A program made the position numbers and the translations under genes. 64,000 nucleotides of DNA, taken from the NCBI RefSeq assembly GCF_026210795.1, contig NC_089455.1, positions 2,480,001-2,544,000 of the forward strand, written 5' to 3'. The DNA is from Rhizophagus irregularis. Lineage: Eukaryota > Glomeromycota > Glomeromycetes > Glomerales > Glomeraceae. Every line of letters begins with the position of its first letter. The first letter of the stretch is position 1. Below are positions 50,198-61,430 of this stretch, in pieces. The notes under the pieces are model-generated. The model did not search any database. It saw only the letters and a list, made by a program, of their open reading frames with translations, and was not told the DNA's origin.

Positions 50198-51518
50198 TTT
50201 AATATTTGGCCAAAATTTAATTCTGTATACATTGTACAGAAGTAAAAAATAAGCCCGAATTACAACTGGTAAATAATTTTACATGCATAAGCTTACCCTC
50301 TAACAATTATATTTTTTTATTGTTTTTATTTTATTTAGTCATACCATTTCTCATAAATTTTTTCTTGGCAAAAAAAAATAAATAAATAAATAAATATTTC
50401 TTAAAATTCTATTAATAGTTAAATTGATCGAAAATAATCGAATGCATAAAAAAACAAAACGAATTATTGTTAATAAGAAATATTATTGGAAAAAACATCT
50501 ATTAATAATTAATATCTTGGCTCTTTTAAACCTCATATGGAATAAATAAAATTTTACTGACGCGTTAAATTCTACGGGGAACCGGGATAAACGCGTGTTT
50601 AGGATATCATCATTTATCACGAGAAATATGTAACGTAATAAAATAATCCTTTAATATATCATCCGATAATGGTAAACCATGTACCAGTAGATCCTTACCC
50701 TGAATCAAAAGATGCCAAGAATTCTTTATATATATAAAAATGCAATTATGCTTTAATCCCTATTTAGTAAAGACAAAAAGAAATATTTATCTTCCAATTA
50801 TCTGGAAAAATTATTAAACGCCAAAGAATATATTTTACTGTTGTAACGTAACAATTTTTGCCAATGTTCTATCTACTAAATCTTGGCATATTATATCGTA
50901 ATCTTTTTAATATTACTATAATTATATTTGATTTCCTATATATCATGATTTACTTACTTATTTATTCTAGTTCAATAAAAAAAAAAATGCATTTTGAAAA
51001 AAAAATTTTCTTTTTTTCTTTTTACTTTCAATTTTTCTTTTAGACTGTTTCTAAAAATATAATTCATTGACATTTAAATCGGAGAGTAATTCCGTTACGT
51101 ATGTGGTCCTGTATGAATAAACGAAATAGTTTAAGTTTATTTTTCAAACTTTCAACTAAACTTGATTTTACGTAGTACAACATTTTAAAAAGGTATTACA
51201 AGTTTATTTATGAAGGTTTATTGTAAAAAATTTTTTTTTAAAAAAAAATACCAAGAAAAAGCACGACATCAAAAACTATTTAATTTAAACTTATTTATTT
51301 ATGTAAATATAAACAATACCCAAGGAAAACATTCTACTTTATACTATTAATGATAAGATGCCGAAATTTCTATTAAAAATAATTTCGGGGCTGATGATTA
51401 CTATACTTTATTTTATTTTATTCTATTTTATTTTTTATACTATATTAATATAAGATCACTCGATAATCACTTTATTTTAGTTAATTCGGAAGATACGAAA
51501 TCTTTTCTCTTTCACAGG
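49376..51518. other. Intergenic, no gene supported
   Basis: AT-rich with (AT)n tracts (50170-50200) and an (AAAT)n run near 50377. A 31-codon hydrophobic frame starting at 51361 (MPKFLLKIISGLMITILYF) resembles a signal peptide but has no downstream coding partner. The right end is the promoter region of paralogue B. Confidence 0.4.
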
Positions 51519-51526
51519 TATAAATA
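51519..51526 (+). promoter_or_regulatory. Candidate TATA box (TATAAATA) of paralogue B
   Basis: TATAAATA lies 161 bp upstream of the ATG at 51687, as in paralogue A (121 bp). Confidence 0.4.
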
Positions 51527-51686
51527 AAGGGCTTTTTTTGCGTTGAAAAAAATTCCCAAGGTTGTGATTCACGAAAAAAAAAATAATAATATTTAATTAT
51601 ATCATTAAAAAGAATTTCAACTTTTCATTTAAGATCAATTTCTCTTTAAGAACAACCAATTTTTAATAATTTTATAAAAAAAAAAA

Positions 51687-52239
51687 ATGGCAAAATTCAC
51701 AAAATTAACGTTCGTTTGCGTTCTTGTCCTCGTTCTCCTTGTTTCCTTCAGCGTATCATCTCCTGGTTAGTAAATTAATCCCTTTTTACGGTTTCTTTTT
51801 TGGTTAAAAATTCCTTTTATTTAATTTATTCATTTTATTTTTTTTCTTAACAGAACGATTAGCTGTTCGTCAAGCACCTACACCAGATACTGGAGCTCCA
51901 GCACCAGGAGGTGATGCAACTCCACCAGCAGGTGGAGCCACACCAGGAGCAACTCCACCAGCAGCTGGAGGAGCACCACCAGCAGGAGCAACCCCACCAG
52001 CAGCTGGAGGAGCACCACCAGCAGGAGCAACCCCACCAGCAGGAGCAACTCCACCAGCAGGAGGAGCACCACCAGCAGGAGGTCCATCATCATCACCTTC
52101 TTCATCACCAACTGTGAGCGCTTCAGCTGCCGGCCCTAGTGGTAGCTCATCTCCAGCAGCAACAGGCGCTGCCTACAAAATTGAAAGTGGTTTATCTAGC
52201 GTTGTTGCCCTCGCTGCTCTCGTTGGTTATTTCTTGTAA
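51687..52239 (+). CDS. Small secreted Pro/Ala/Gly-rich GPI-type protein with PPAG repeats (paralogue B)
   Basis: Two exons (51687-51765, 51854-52239), phase-1 junction, 88 bp intron, 154 aa. Exon 1 is the signal peptide (MAKFTKLTFVCVLVLVLLVS). The mature protein starts ERLAVRQAPTPDTGAPAPG and continues as imperfect repeats of GATPPA / GGAPPA units (about residues 46-105). These are encoded by a tandem DNA repeat (CCACCAGCAGGAGCAAC-type unit). A Ser-rich linker and the hydrophobic tail ESGLSSVVALAALVGYFL follow, giving a likely GPI signal. There is no cysteine in the mature repeat region. Exon structure and both ends match paralogue A, while the middle is unrelated in detail, as expected for a fast-evolving repeat. 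It is probably a cell-wall/surface protein. Open frames on both strands over the repeat (51878-52117) are shadows. Confidence 0.8.
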
Positions 52240-54541
52240 AAAAATACAATTCAATTTTTTTTTGAACGTTTATAATGATCCTTATTTTTCATGTGGGGGG
52301 GAGTTTTTTAGTATTTTAATTGTTTAGATAAAAAAGAAATTTTTTAATAACATTAAAAAATTAGTTCTTTTCCTCTTTTTTTTTTATAATTTAATTATAT
52401 TATGTATTAAGTTCACTGAAAATTTTAATAAACACGATACTTTATTATCAATTTCTTTTTAATTAAATAAATAATTTCGAATGTTCGAGTAAAAAAGACA
52501 AAAATATTGGTTCAAAGATGGTTAGCATCCTCAAATTTATTAAGTAGTACCTATCATATATTCATGGTACTGGTTTCATGTGATACAATTTTGGAAATTC
52601 AATGTTTTTTTTTATCAAAAAAAGTTAAAAAAATTTGTCATTTATTACGTCAATATGAAGTAATAAAAAGATTGCTGTGCAAGTAAATCAATTAAAAAAT
52701 ATCTAATTTTAGTTAACAAAATTAAATAAATTTTCATTTAAGACGAGCAAAGCCAAATGATATGTTCTTGGCTTGGTCGTTTGGTCAAAGCCATTCCGAG
52801 TGACAATAACTTGGCTTATTCAAAATTGCAGCTTGTTCCCAGAAAAAAATGGTATAGAAAAAAAAACACTTCAGCGGGTAATCTAACCTTTAAATAAACA
52901 TTAACTTCCTAATTTTGTAATTACAAGTCCTCGCCGACTTTTTAACTATATCATTTTTGTCTTATTCCGTCTTAATACAATAACCTGAATTAGCCAAGCA
53001 TTAGCATTAATCCGTTATTGTGTTTACATAAACGTTTTAGATGCTTGTTTACCTTGCCAGAATTAGGTATAAGTTTGGGTAGAATTAAGATGTCATGAAA
53101 CTCCACCCGTTAATACCTGTTAATGCTAGTGCGATGTGATCACTGCGAGGTGATTTTTTTTGATAAAAATCATAGTAAAAATTGTTTATAATCTTTTTTA
53201 AATTAATAAACAAATATTAGCAGATTTTACAGGTCGGTTATCTCATATACTATGTATTAGCATAATAATAAAATTATAGAGAGTTTATTATAAAAATTGC
53301 ATGAACGGTCCCGTCAAACTGATAATATTATTATTGGACTATATAATAGTCTAATGCGGCACTACTTATTTATATTGTATTGATCTTTGACTGTACTTTC
53401 TCTCAATAACAAATCTTGTCTGATATTATCAATAGAAATTCTAGTTAAAATATACCTTAATCTATGCCTTTAAGACAATTGGTTGTTTTACTAAATTTCA
53501 TCAATTCTTTACTCATTTAAAGTAACCAATTAAGATGATTTGTTATTAATTGCAATATAAAATCTTGTTATAAATTAATTTGTTACAATTTCATGCAAAA
53601 TAAATAGATACTATCATTTTTTTGTTAAAATTATTATCATAAGCTATATCCATCCAGTAGGATACAATTATCAAAATACAATTAAAAATAAAAGAAAAAT
53701 AATAATTCAAATATTTTATCAAATTTTCTTTGGTAATTGTTACTTTTTGTGATATTTTGTACATTACTTTTACTACTAATTAGTATAATGAAAAAAAAAT
53801 AAGGGGAATTACTTTTTAAGATTTATTGCAATTTAAGACATTTTGGCCTAAATTATGTAATTTTTTATTTGTAATTTTGAGCCACTTTATAATGGCCAAA
53901 TTCATATAATCATCTGATTTTGATTTTATATATTTAATATTAATAATTACTTAACCAGAGCTATATGAAAAATAATTATCTAATCTACTATTTAACAGAG
54001 AAATAATTGATTTTTTGGTTACTTTTATTCTTTTAAAATCATGATTAGTAGCTTTAGATCATATGTATTATAGTATTTTTATAGATTTTTTAAAAATTTT
54101 TAATTTTATTATTATATTTATAACTTTCTAAAATTTTAAACTTTTTACATACTAATTTATTAATTTTAATTAGTACTATAAATTTGATTTAAATTATAAT
54201 ATATTACATAAAGAATTTATTATATAATTGGATTTAAAATTAGTTTAATTATACTTATAATAAATTAATATTTTTACTATAAAGTTAATAATACTAATAG
54301 AAATTAATATATTTAATTTATATTTTTAATTTATTTTAATAAATAGATTTAAAATTATCACTTTTAAAATTAAATTAGTTTATATAAATTTAACTCTAAA
54401 ATATTAAAAAATTATATAGTAAATTTATATAAATTTAATTTAAAATTCTGGAAATTAGATTTTTTAAAAATTTTAATAGTAATTTAAAGGTAAATTTGTA
54501 TCTAGCACTCCTGTAAAATGCTTAAATCTAACATTCTAACT
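52240..54541. other. Intergenic, AT-rich, minor repeats
   Basis: No gene was supported. AAGCCAAATGATATG-TTCTTGGCTT palindromic sequence lies near 52749. A diverged copy of the 23.5 kb foldback is near 53050-53150. AAGCTATATCCATCCAGTAG at about 53641 resembles 8840-8870. From 53,900 on the sequence is almost pure A/T. Confidence 0.4.
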
Positions 54542-54784
54542 AAGGTTGCTTGCCTAAACCTCTCCAAAATTCTACGATTAGTTTCTCCAAAATTTTACTA
54601 TAGTTTTATTATAGTTTCAGCAAGGTTTTGGCAGTTTCAGTATTTATAATAAGTTTTGTCGGGGTTTGCTTTTCTCCAGAGTTTTGCCAACTTTTTAATA
54701 AGACTTTCATATAGTTTTGGCAAAATTTCATCATTTCAGCATTTTGCCAACTTACCAAAACTCCCTAGTTTCTCCAGCAACCTT
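54542..54784 (+). mobile_element. MULE-type MITE family, copy 1 (243 bp)
   Basis: The ends are AAGGTTGCTTGCC and GTTTCTCCAGCAACCTT. The interior is CCTAAACCTCTCCAAAATTC and CTATAGTTTTATTATAGTTT-type sequence, shared in inverse orientation with 59727-59970 and 62341-62589. Flanks 54532-54541 (CATTCTAACT) and 54785-54794 (AATTCTATGC) share ATTCTA, consistent with a decayed 9-10 bp duplication. Confidence 0.65.
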
Positions 54785-56589
54785 AATTCTATGCTATTTA
54801 TATAATTCTCACGTAAAGTAAAAAAATTGCTGAACAACTCTGAACTCTGGAGTAGGCTATTTTTTTAAAAAAAAAAAATTTATTCTTTTAAGACAGTTCA
54901 TATTTTATGAATATTTAACGATTTTTATTGGTTTATAAGTAATTACGTTACATTTGTAAAAAAATTTACTTATACGTACAGCCATACTATTCTAAATTAA
55001 AAAAAAAACGCCAAACATATCACATAATATAAATCTACAACTAAAATCATTTTCTTTATTTTCTAGGCTTATTATTTATAACTTGTATTTTTATAAAAAG
55101 CGGCATTATGTCCTATTTTATTGCAAACACAATACTTATAAGAGCCTCTAGTTTTGGGCTTTTCTTAAGCATCCTGTTTCTTTTTCACACTACTCAAATA
55201 CCTTCACTTGGGTGGCTAACCTTTAGTAATAACTCTATTCAGATTTTTACATTTTAGAGGTTTATATCTATAATTTCTCAGTCTTTTTCAATTTCATTTT
55301 TCTCTATCTGACTACTAGTCTCTATTCTAAAATTAGTATCATTATAGTTTCTTTGAATTTCTTGGGATTATCAGATACTTCATCAATAGTGGATCTTTCA
55401 TCAATTATTGTTTGAAGTCTTTCAGACGTATTTCGATTGGATTTTCTTCTAACATAATCTTGAAGAATAAAAGTTATTTCATCATCTTCTTGCTCAACTG
55501 CAAGTAAAGTGGCTGTTCGTACTAATCTTCATACACAACTATATAAAATTCTTTTATGAATAGCCTTTTTAAGAATAGGAACAGTTATTGGAATCGTGAT
55601 AGGCTTTCATACAGATAATGTATTATTGTTTATAATTTCATCATCATGAATACGTACCTTCTTTATTGTTAAATATTACTTTTTCTTGCATGTTTGTTTC
55701 ATCTTAGTAAATATTCTTATACCATCTTTGAGGTATATTTTAGAATTCATCATAACATGAAAATAGTAACGATATATTATTCCCTTTGAGATAGACTTGA
55801 GACAAGAATACTGGTAAAATATTGCATTGACAATAATAACAAAATATACATAATTTTTTCTTTCACTTCGTATATTTACAACTTTCTATATTTCTAATAC
55901 TTCTTTTTGTCCTATTTCTTCAATCATAACCTGAAGTGTAATAAAATATGCATCAAGTTGATCTTCAATAAAACCATCTGATGATTTATGAAGATTTTCC
56001 TTTAATAATAGCAAGGTATTATTTAACATTAAAGTATATTGCAACTCAATTATTTATTAGTAACAACATACTTGCTTACAATTTAATTCTTCGTTATTGA
56101 ATTCAATCATATTTGCAGTAACAAATAAACATTGAGATATTTTTGTCTTACATCAGTAAATTTTTGGGATGCGGATCCCTAGAGATTCCAAATATCCCGT
56201 AATTAGTAAGGATCTCTAAGGAACCTTCCCCACCAGCGAGGATTCCTTATCAAAAGATTTTTAAAGGATCCTAAAATTACCATTAAGGAATCATTAAGGA
56301 TATTTATCATTATATTTATTTAATAGATTTATTATTAGTTAATTTATTTATTTATAAATTTAATAATGTATTTATTAATTTTTATTTATTTATCTATTAT
56401 CTATTATATATTATCGCAAATTTTTTCTGAATTAATAAAATATAGAACAATAATTAGAAAAGATCTATTTTAATTACAAAGTAAATTCTAAATAAAAAAT
56501 CAAAAAAATGTAAATATAAAGTTCTAAGGCAGAATCTACAATAAAAAAAATTAAAAATATAAGTAAACGTAATAAATAAAGGAATAAAA

Positions 56590-58310
56590 ATGATAAGTTT
56601 CGCAACAAAACTTACCATCTTTAAATTTTTAATTCTTCCATCGATGCCCAGATAACCTAAAATAAAAAATGTTGTTTAATTTCTATTAAAAAGAAAACAA
56701 ACGAGAAGTTTCTCAATGAAATTTACCATTTTTAACTCCTTAACTTCTTCATCAATACCATTCACCCTAACGAAATCTTACCCATCTAAAAAAGAGAAAA
56801 AATTGAAACGTTAATAAACGTTTCGTTAAAATCAATAAATTTAAAAAAATTAGTTTCTACCAAAATCCTATTGGATCCCTCACAAGACAAAGGAAAAAGA
56901 ACGTTAACTAACGTTCTCTAACGTTTCTAATAAAAAAAATATATGGTAGTCTTGCGAAATCTACCATTTCTATACGCCTATAAAACAAAGAAAGGGATAT
57001 TAGCAACATTCCTAATAAAAATAAAAAAGATGTAAGTTTCATGAAACTTACCATCTTTTTTAAGGATCTAAATCTCCAGAGACCCAAATCCCGAATCTTA
57101 CAAATAAAAGAAAAGGAAACATTAGTAAATGTTTCCCCAATAAAAAATAACAAAAAAAAGTTTTGTAACTTCCAGTTACAAAACTTACCACTCCAAATTT
57201 CCGGATTCAATTCACAGAATCTACAAAAAAAGAATAAGGAAACATTAACAAAAATTTCCTAAAAAAAAAACAATAAAATTTAAGTTTTGCAACAAAATGT
57301 TGCGAAACTTACCAAATCTCCAGGTTGAATGGCGAAACTGACCTAAAAAAGCTTAAAAAAGAAACATTAAAAGACATTTCTATTAATAAAAAATAAAATA
57401 AATTTAAATAGAAGTTTCACAACAAAACGTTGTGAGACTTACCCATCTTTAAAGTCCAAATCGCCTGAAACTTAAAGAAAGAGAGGGTGGGAAAAGAGAG
57501 AGAAGAAAATTAGAAAGAATGAAAGAAGAAAAGTAAAATTCCTTGCATAAATAAAAATAAAAAAAGTTATATATTTCCTAAATACATACCCGACTCCATA
57601 TCCAAAGTTCAGAGTTAATAAGTCCAGTAACCGAAAACAGGACCCCGGATATCTCCAAAACAGGTCATAAATCACACTTTCGGCAGATTGGCCCATTTTT
57701 CAAGGGCTCAAAAAATTGTTTTTTGTAAATATCTCGGCATCCAGTGGTCCAATTTTGATGAACTTTTTTTAAATTGTAGAGCTAAATGAGGGCTACAAAA
57801 TAAAAAAAAGTTCATTAAAATTGAATTACTGGATGCTGAGATATTTACAAAAAACGATTTTTTGAGTTTCAGCAAAAAGGTGTGTTTTTGGCCAAAAGTC
57901 CATTATGACCTTTATATTAGATATCCGGGGTCCTCCGAAAACTACCATAAGCCATCAAGTAAAAGCAAATTTTCACGCCGCCCAGAGACCCAAAAAATAC
58001 CTAAAAAAAAATGAAAAAATGAACAATTAGAAATATTCGTTAAAATAAAAAAAAATGTTTCTTTATCTTACTTTCACCCAGAATCCCAAAAAAAAACTAA
58101 AAAAGAAAAAAGAACAATTAGTAATGTTCGTTATAATGAAAAAAAACAATAAAGTTTTTTTACTTACCTATTTCACGCCCAGATATTCGAAAAAATACCT
58201 AAAAAAAGGAGAAAATGAACAATTAGAAATGTTCATTAAAATAAAGAAAAAATAAAGAAAAAAAATACCTGCCAAATGCCGCGTCCAAAAAACTGAAGAG
58301 CCGTCTAAAA
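56590..58310 (-). repeat. Tandem exon-like micro-cassettes with hairpin-bearing spacers
   Basis: On the minus strand short blocks sit between a pyrimidine-rich acceptor (TTTTTAG, TTTGTAG, TCTTTAAG) and a GTAAGT-type donor. Examples are 58269-58304 (36 nt), 58168-58198 (31), 57443-57470 (28), 57313-57342 (30), 57189-57220 (32) and 57052-57096 (45). Spacers are about 70-100 nt (92 nt twice). Right after several donors is a hairpin: plus-strand 57412-57440, 57282-57310, 57158-57186 and 57034-57049. A second inverted repeat lies upstream of the pyrimidine tract (57115-57136, 56899-56916, 56805-56824). Blocks share TCTGGAGATTT and GGACTTTAAAGATG motifs. Joining four adjacent blocks (57470 to 57052) gives stops in all frames, so long coding capacity is doubtful. 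Confidence 0.6.
57618..57950. repeat. About 330 bp palindrome inside the 2.9 kb element
   Basis: The arms are inverse copies of about 150 bp around a centre near 57785-57800. GTAAATATCTCGGCATCCAG (about 57726) pairs with CTGGATGCTGAGATATTTAC (about 57832). GGACCCCGGATATCTCC (about 57642) pairs with GATATCCGGGGTCC (about 57928). GGTCATAAATCA pairs with TTATGACC. The left arm contains a 35-codon frame starting at 57696 (minus strand, MGQSAESVIYDLFWRY), ending near a GGTATG donor, that could act as a larger exon-like block. Confidence 0.65.
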
Positions 58311-59726
58311 AGTAACAATTAAATAAAAAAGTTTCAAAAAATTAATTTGAAAAATAAAATACAATAATATTTATTTTTCAAAAATAGTTGGTAGGTATAT
58401 TCTATTAACATGAAATGAAGGAAAAAAAAGAAAGAAAATAAAGAAAAAAACGTGTAAAAGGGGAAGAGAATGCATGAAGAAGGGAATAGAAAGAATGTAT
58501 AGGAAACACGTAAAAGGGGGAAGGAAAAAATGTATGAAGGGAAGGGAAGAATATGTGAAGTGCATGAAGTGAAGAGAAATTACGCGTAATGGAAGGTTTT
58601 TTTTCGGCAAGTCATGTGACTGATCAGTGATCATGTACAATTAAAGTTTCACAAATGATTTTGTGACAGATTTGTAAAATCATTTGACGCGAACTTGTAA
58701 AATTAAAATTATAAGATACTTAAATAAAGAATTCTTGAAGTTTTTTTATTAGGAATCCTTAAGAATCCTATAATTTATAGAATCTATACATGCTGCCCAA
58801 ATTATTTTGGGATGCTATAATTATAATTTGGGATGCCATAATTCATTCAGTTTATATATAATTTACTATGTAAAGTGCCAAAATAATTTGGGATGCCATA
58901 ATTGAATTTGGGATTTTACTTATAATTATGGCAATCCAAAATAATTTGGGTGGCATGTATAATAGAATCCTAAAAGATCTTTAAGATTTATTAAGAGATT
59001 TTTAAGGAATCCATAAAATATTAGATCTCCAAGGATTTTATAGAAATTTACAGAATCCCTAGGGATCTGTATACCAAAAAATTTACTGATGTAATTGTAT
59101 TATTAATAGGTTCAGTAAGATATTTATCAAGAATTTTTGCTACTATAGAAAACAAATCTTGTCCAGTCATAGAAGAAGTATTTGTTGTAGTAGCTTACTT
59201 GTATTTGTAAAACTGATTCTATCGCTCTTTATCTTTTAGCCTTGAATCAAGTCGATCAGCAATCTCACATAAGGTACTATTAGCTTTTAATTGTTGCTTT
59301 ATAATCCAATTATAACTTTCAACTTTTGCAGTACTTTCAATACCAGCTGTGAAAATTTTATGAAGGTATGTTTGAGCCCAAAATCTAGAATTTTGATCTA
59401 ATGTACGTAAAAGATAGTCTTTATTTTGCCATTAGATAATTAATAAGTAATTGGTTTCATCTTTGCTTAAATAGTGGTTCACATAAACTATTGCGGCATT
59501 GATAGAACTGTTTAATGAAATAGTCCTATTTCTTACCTAATTTTGCTTTCAAATTTTTAGGTAAATTTTGCGTAATATGAAAAATACAGTGAGCTGGATA
59601 TATTTTAGAAAAAATGATTGGAATTGCTGTATCAAGAACTGGATCAGCATTAGTAAACATCACAATTGGAGCTGTTTCAGTTGCTTTTTTGATGCATTCA
59701 AGTATTCACACATGTGTATTAAGAGT

Positions 59727-59970
59727 AAAGTTACTGGAGAAACTAGAAAGTTTTGGCAAGTTAGCAAAATGCCGAAATAGCGAAATTTTGCCGAAACTAT
59801 ATAAAAGTCTTATTAAAAAGTTAGCGAAACTCTGAAAAAAAGTGAAATCTAACAAAATTTATTATAAATGCCGAAACTGCCAAAACCTTGCCAAAACTAT
59901 AATAAAACTATAGTAAAATCTTGGAAAAACTAATCGTAGAATTTTGGAGAGGTTTAGGCAGGTAACTTTA
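59727..59970 (-). mobile_element. MULE-type MITE family, copy 2, inside the MULE pseudogene
   Basis: Inverse copy of 54542-54784. It starts AAAGTTACTGGAGAAACTAG and ends GAGGTTTAGGCAGGTAACTT. The flanking TSD is decayed (59718-59726 ATTAAGAGT against 59971-59979 ATCAAAAGA). The open frames 59568-59780 and 59614-59835 cross it and are not genes. Confidence 0.6.
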
Positions 59971-61169
59971 ATCAAAAGATTCATCACTTACTAATACTTA
60001 ACAAACTAGATAAGATTTACATTTATTATTAATTATTATGAAAAATTCAAACGGCATTTGATACTGATTTGTTCGAGCTGTATTATTGTTGATAACTACA
60101 TCATAATATTTAAGTCATAGATTCACCTGATCTGGAGATATCTAAAAAAGACAAGTTAATCTATTGTCTTTATCTAATTCAAAATCAACAACCCAACGTA
60201 AGTCTTTAGCCTTCTTTTGCATTAATATTGTAAGTAATGCAGATGCATCATTATTAACTTTATCAGCAATTTGTATTTATAAATTATGTTGACCAAGTCT
60301 TGGTCTTGAAAATGCAGATCTGGAAACTGGGCTTTTAAGAGATTCCTTTGCTGTGCTGTAAGTATTAAACTTCTATACTTTGTCATTAACAAAATTTCGT
60401 TAAGTGCTTCATTAGTAAATGCTCAATATTTTATTAAAAATTCTTGAGTTTTAGGTACAAATTCATAATTATTTTGATTAACAAATGTTGTAACCCCTAT
60501 TTGCGTTGCTTGTTTAGGAAAGATAAGATTTATATGCCATGGCCAATTTAATTTTTTTGTTTTGATATTCTGTTGTATTCCTTTTGATGCTGCTTTTACC
60601 AATTTTTTGGACTTATATTTTCCACTGAATTCACAAACTAAGGTTCTTTTATAAACTTATTCTTTATTATTTCATTCCATTTTATATTTAACAATTGCAA
60701 ATCCATTTCTAATACCATAATCATCAAAGTAGCTATCAACTTCGTCCTATGTATTAAATTTGATATCTTTAGGAATATCCTCAGTCTTAACTGTAAGTAT
60801 CAGATATTTACTATTAGTTAATATGTACTATAAAGATAGTAAAAATACATACATATTTAAGATGTAGTTAATACTTGTTAAATTGTCACTGTTTTTTTTA
60901 TCTATGTTAATATATTCATCTACATTAATATATTTAACGCCTTTCATTTCTTGTACAATATTATCAATATTAATGGTAACTGAATACATATTCATTAGAC
61001 TTATAGTATCTATTAAAAAGGAAGATACAAAAAAATTTTTATAGTTTTGGTTTGAGTTTTTTTCAGTTGGTATTAAAATAAGAGAGAGAAACGAAAAATA
61101 GTTGTTTGTTTATTTTTATTAAATGATAACTTTACTAGAAATACGAGTTTATTTATAGTATATTTTTTT

Positions 61170-61430
61170 GATTTATATTAGAAAATGTGATATATCTTAA
61201 GTTTTGCTTTACATAAAAATCTTTCATAAAAGTATAAGGAGTTAATTATGTCATATGTTTTGGTTTACATTAGAAAATGCAATATATTTTAGATTTCACA
61301 TTGCATAAAAATTTTTATAAAAATATAAAGGGCTTTATTAGAACACTTTGAGAAGTTTATTTACAATATTTTTTCAGAAATGTGATGCATCTTAAATCTC
61401 ACTTTGCATAAAAAATTTGTGTCATGTGTA
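61170..61430. repeat. Three diverged tandem units of about 90-105 bp
   Basis: Each unit has AGAAAATGTGATATATCTTA (or TGCAATATATTTTA) followed by TTTGCTTTACATAAAAAT (or CATTGCATAAAAAT) and ATATAA(A/G)G(A/G)G. Units start near 61181, 61269 and 61374. The block lies just upstream of the MULE pseudogene start. Confidence 0.45.

Larger units (their letters stand above)
56151..59091 (-). mobile_element. 2,941 bp TA-flanked element carrying micro-exon-like cassettes
   Basis: Terminal inverted repeats of about 40 bp: CATCAGTAAATTTTTGGGAT then GATCCCTAGAGATTCC at the left; the inverse of CATCAGTAAATTTTTTGGTA then GATCCCTAGGGATTCT at the right. TA flanks both ends (56149-56150, 59092-59093). Excision with one TA restores the host transposase frame, which fixes the ends. 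Sub-terminal regions (56165-56300, 58735-59060) are rich in GGATTC/GAATCC-type inverse repeats. The interior has the cassette array (56590-58310) and a large palindrome (57618-57950). No transposase-like frame is visible, so it is non-autonomous. TA duplication suggests a Tc1/mariner-like mobiliser, but the TIR family was not recognised. Confidence 0.75.
55080..60995 (-). pseudogene. FAR1-type Mutator-like (MULE) transposase pseudogene, twice interrupted
   Basis: Read on the minus strand: a start near 60995 (MNMYSVTINIDNIVQEMKGV), then a FAR1-like DNA-binding domain (DEVDSYFDDYGIRNGFAIV, LVCEFSGKYKSKK), a linker (LLMTKYRSLILTAQQRNLL) and the MULE core (APIVMFTNADPVLDTAIPII, FSKIYPAHCIFHITQNLPK, KIFTAGIESTAKVESYNWII). 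Then come KYLTEPIN, a degenerate SWIM-like part (SISKGIIYRYYFHVMMNS) and a C-terminal zinc-knuckle-like end (YKYCVCNKIGHNAAF, last Cys lost). Several in-frame stops are visible (for example after FNT near 60750). A MITE (59727-59970) and a 2,941 bp element (56151-59091) interrupt it. Removing the latter with one TA rejoins EPINNT-IKTKISQCLFV in frame. It is a dead DNA transposon. Confidence 0.75.

Noticed and set aside
51878-52117. Leu/Val-rich (minus) and His/Gln-rich (plus) frames
   Set aside because: Shadow frames of the PPAG-repeat coding region of the secreted protein.
57472-57696. 74-codon minus-strand frame starting MGQSAESVIYDLFW
   Set aside because: Lies in one arm of the large palindrome and reads through a good GGTATG donor; kept only as a possible exon-like block.
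58371-58640. 89-codon minus-strand frame, Phe/Leu/His-rich
   Set aside because: Low-complexity purine tract on the plus strand inside the 2.9 kb element.
59568-59835. Two plus-strand frames of about 70 codons
   Set aside because: Antisense to the MULE core and crossing a MITE boundary.
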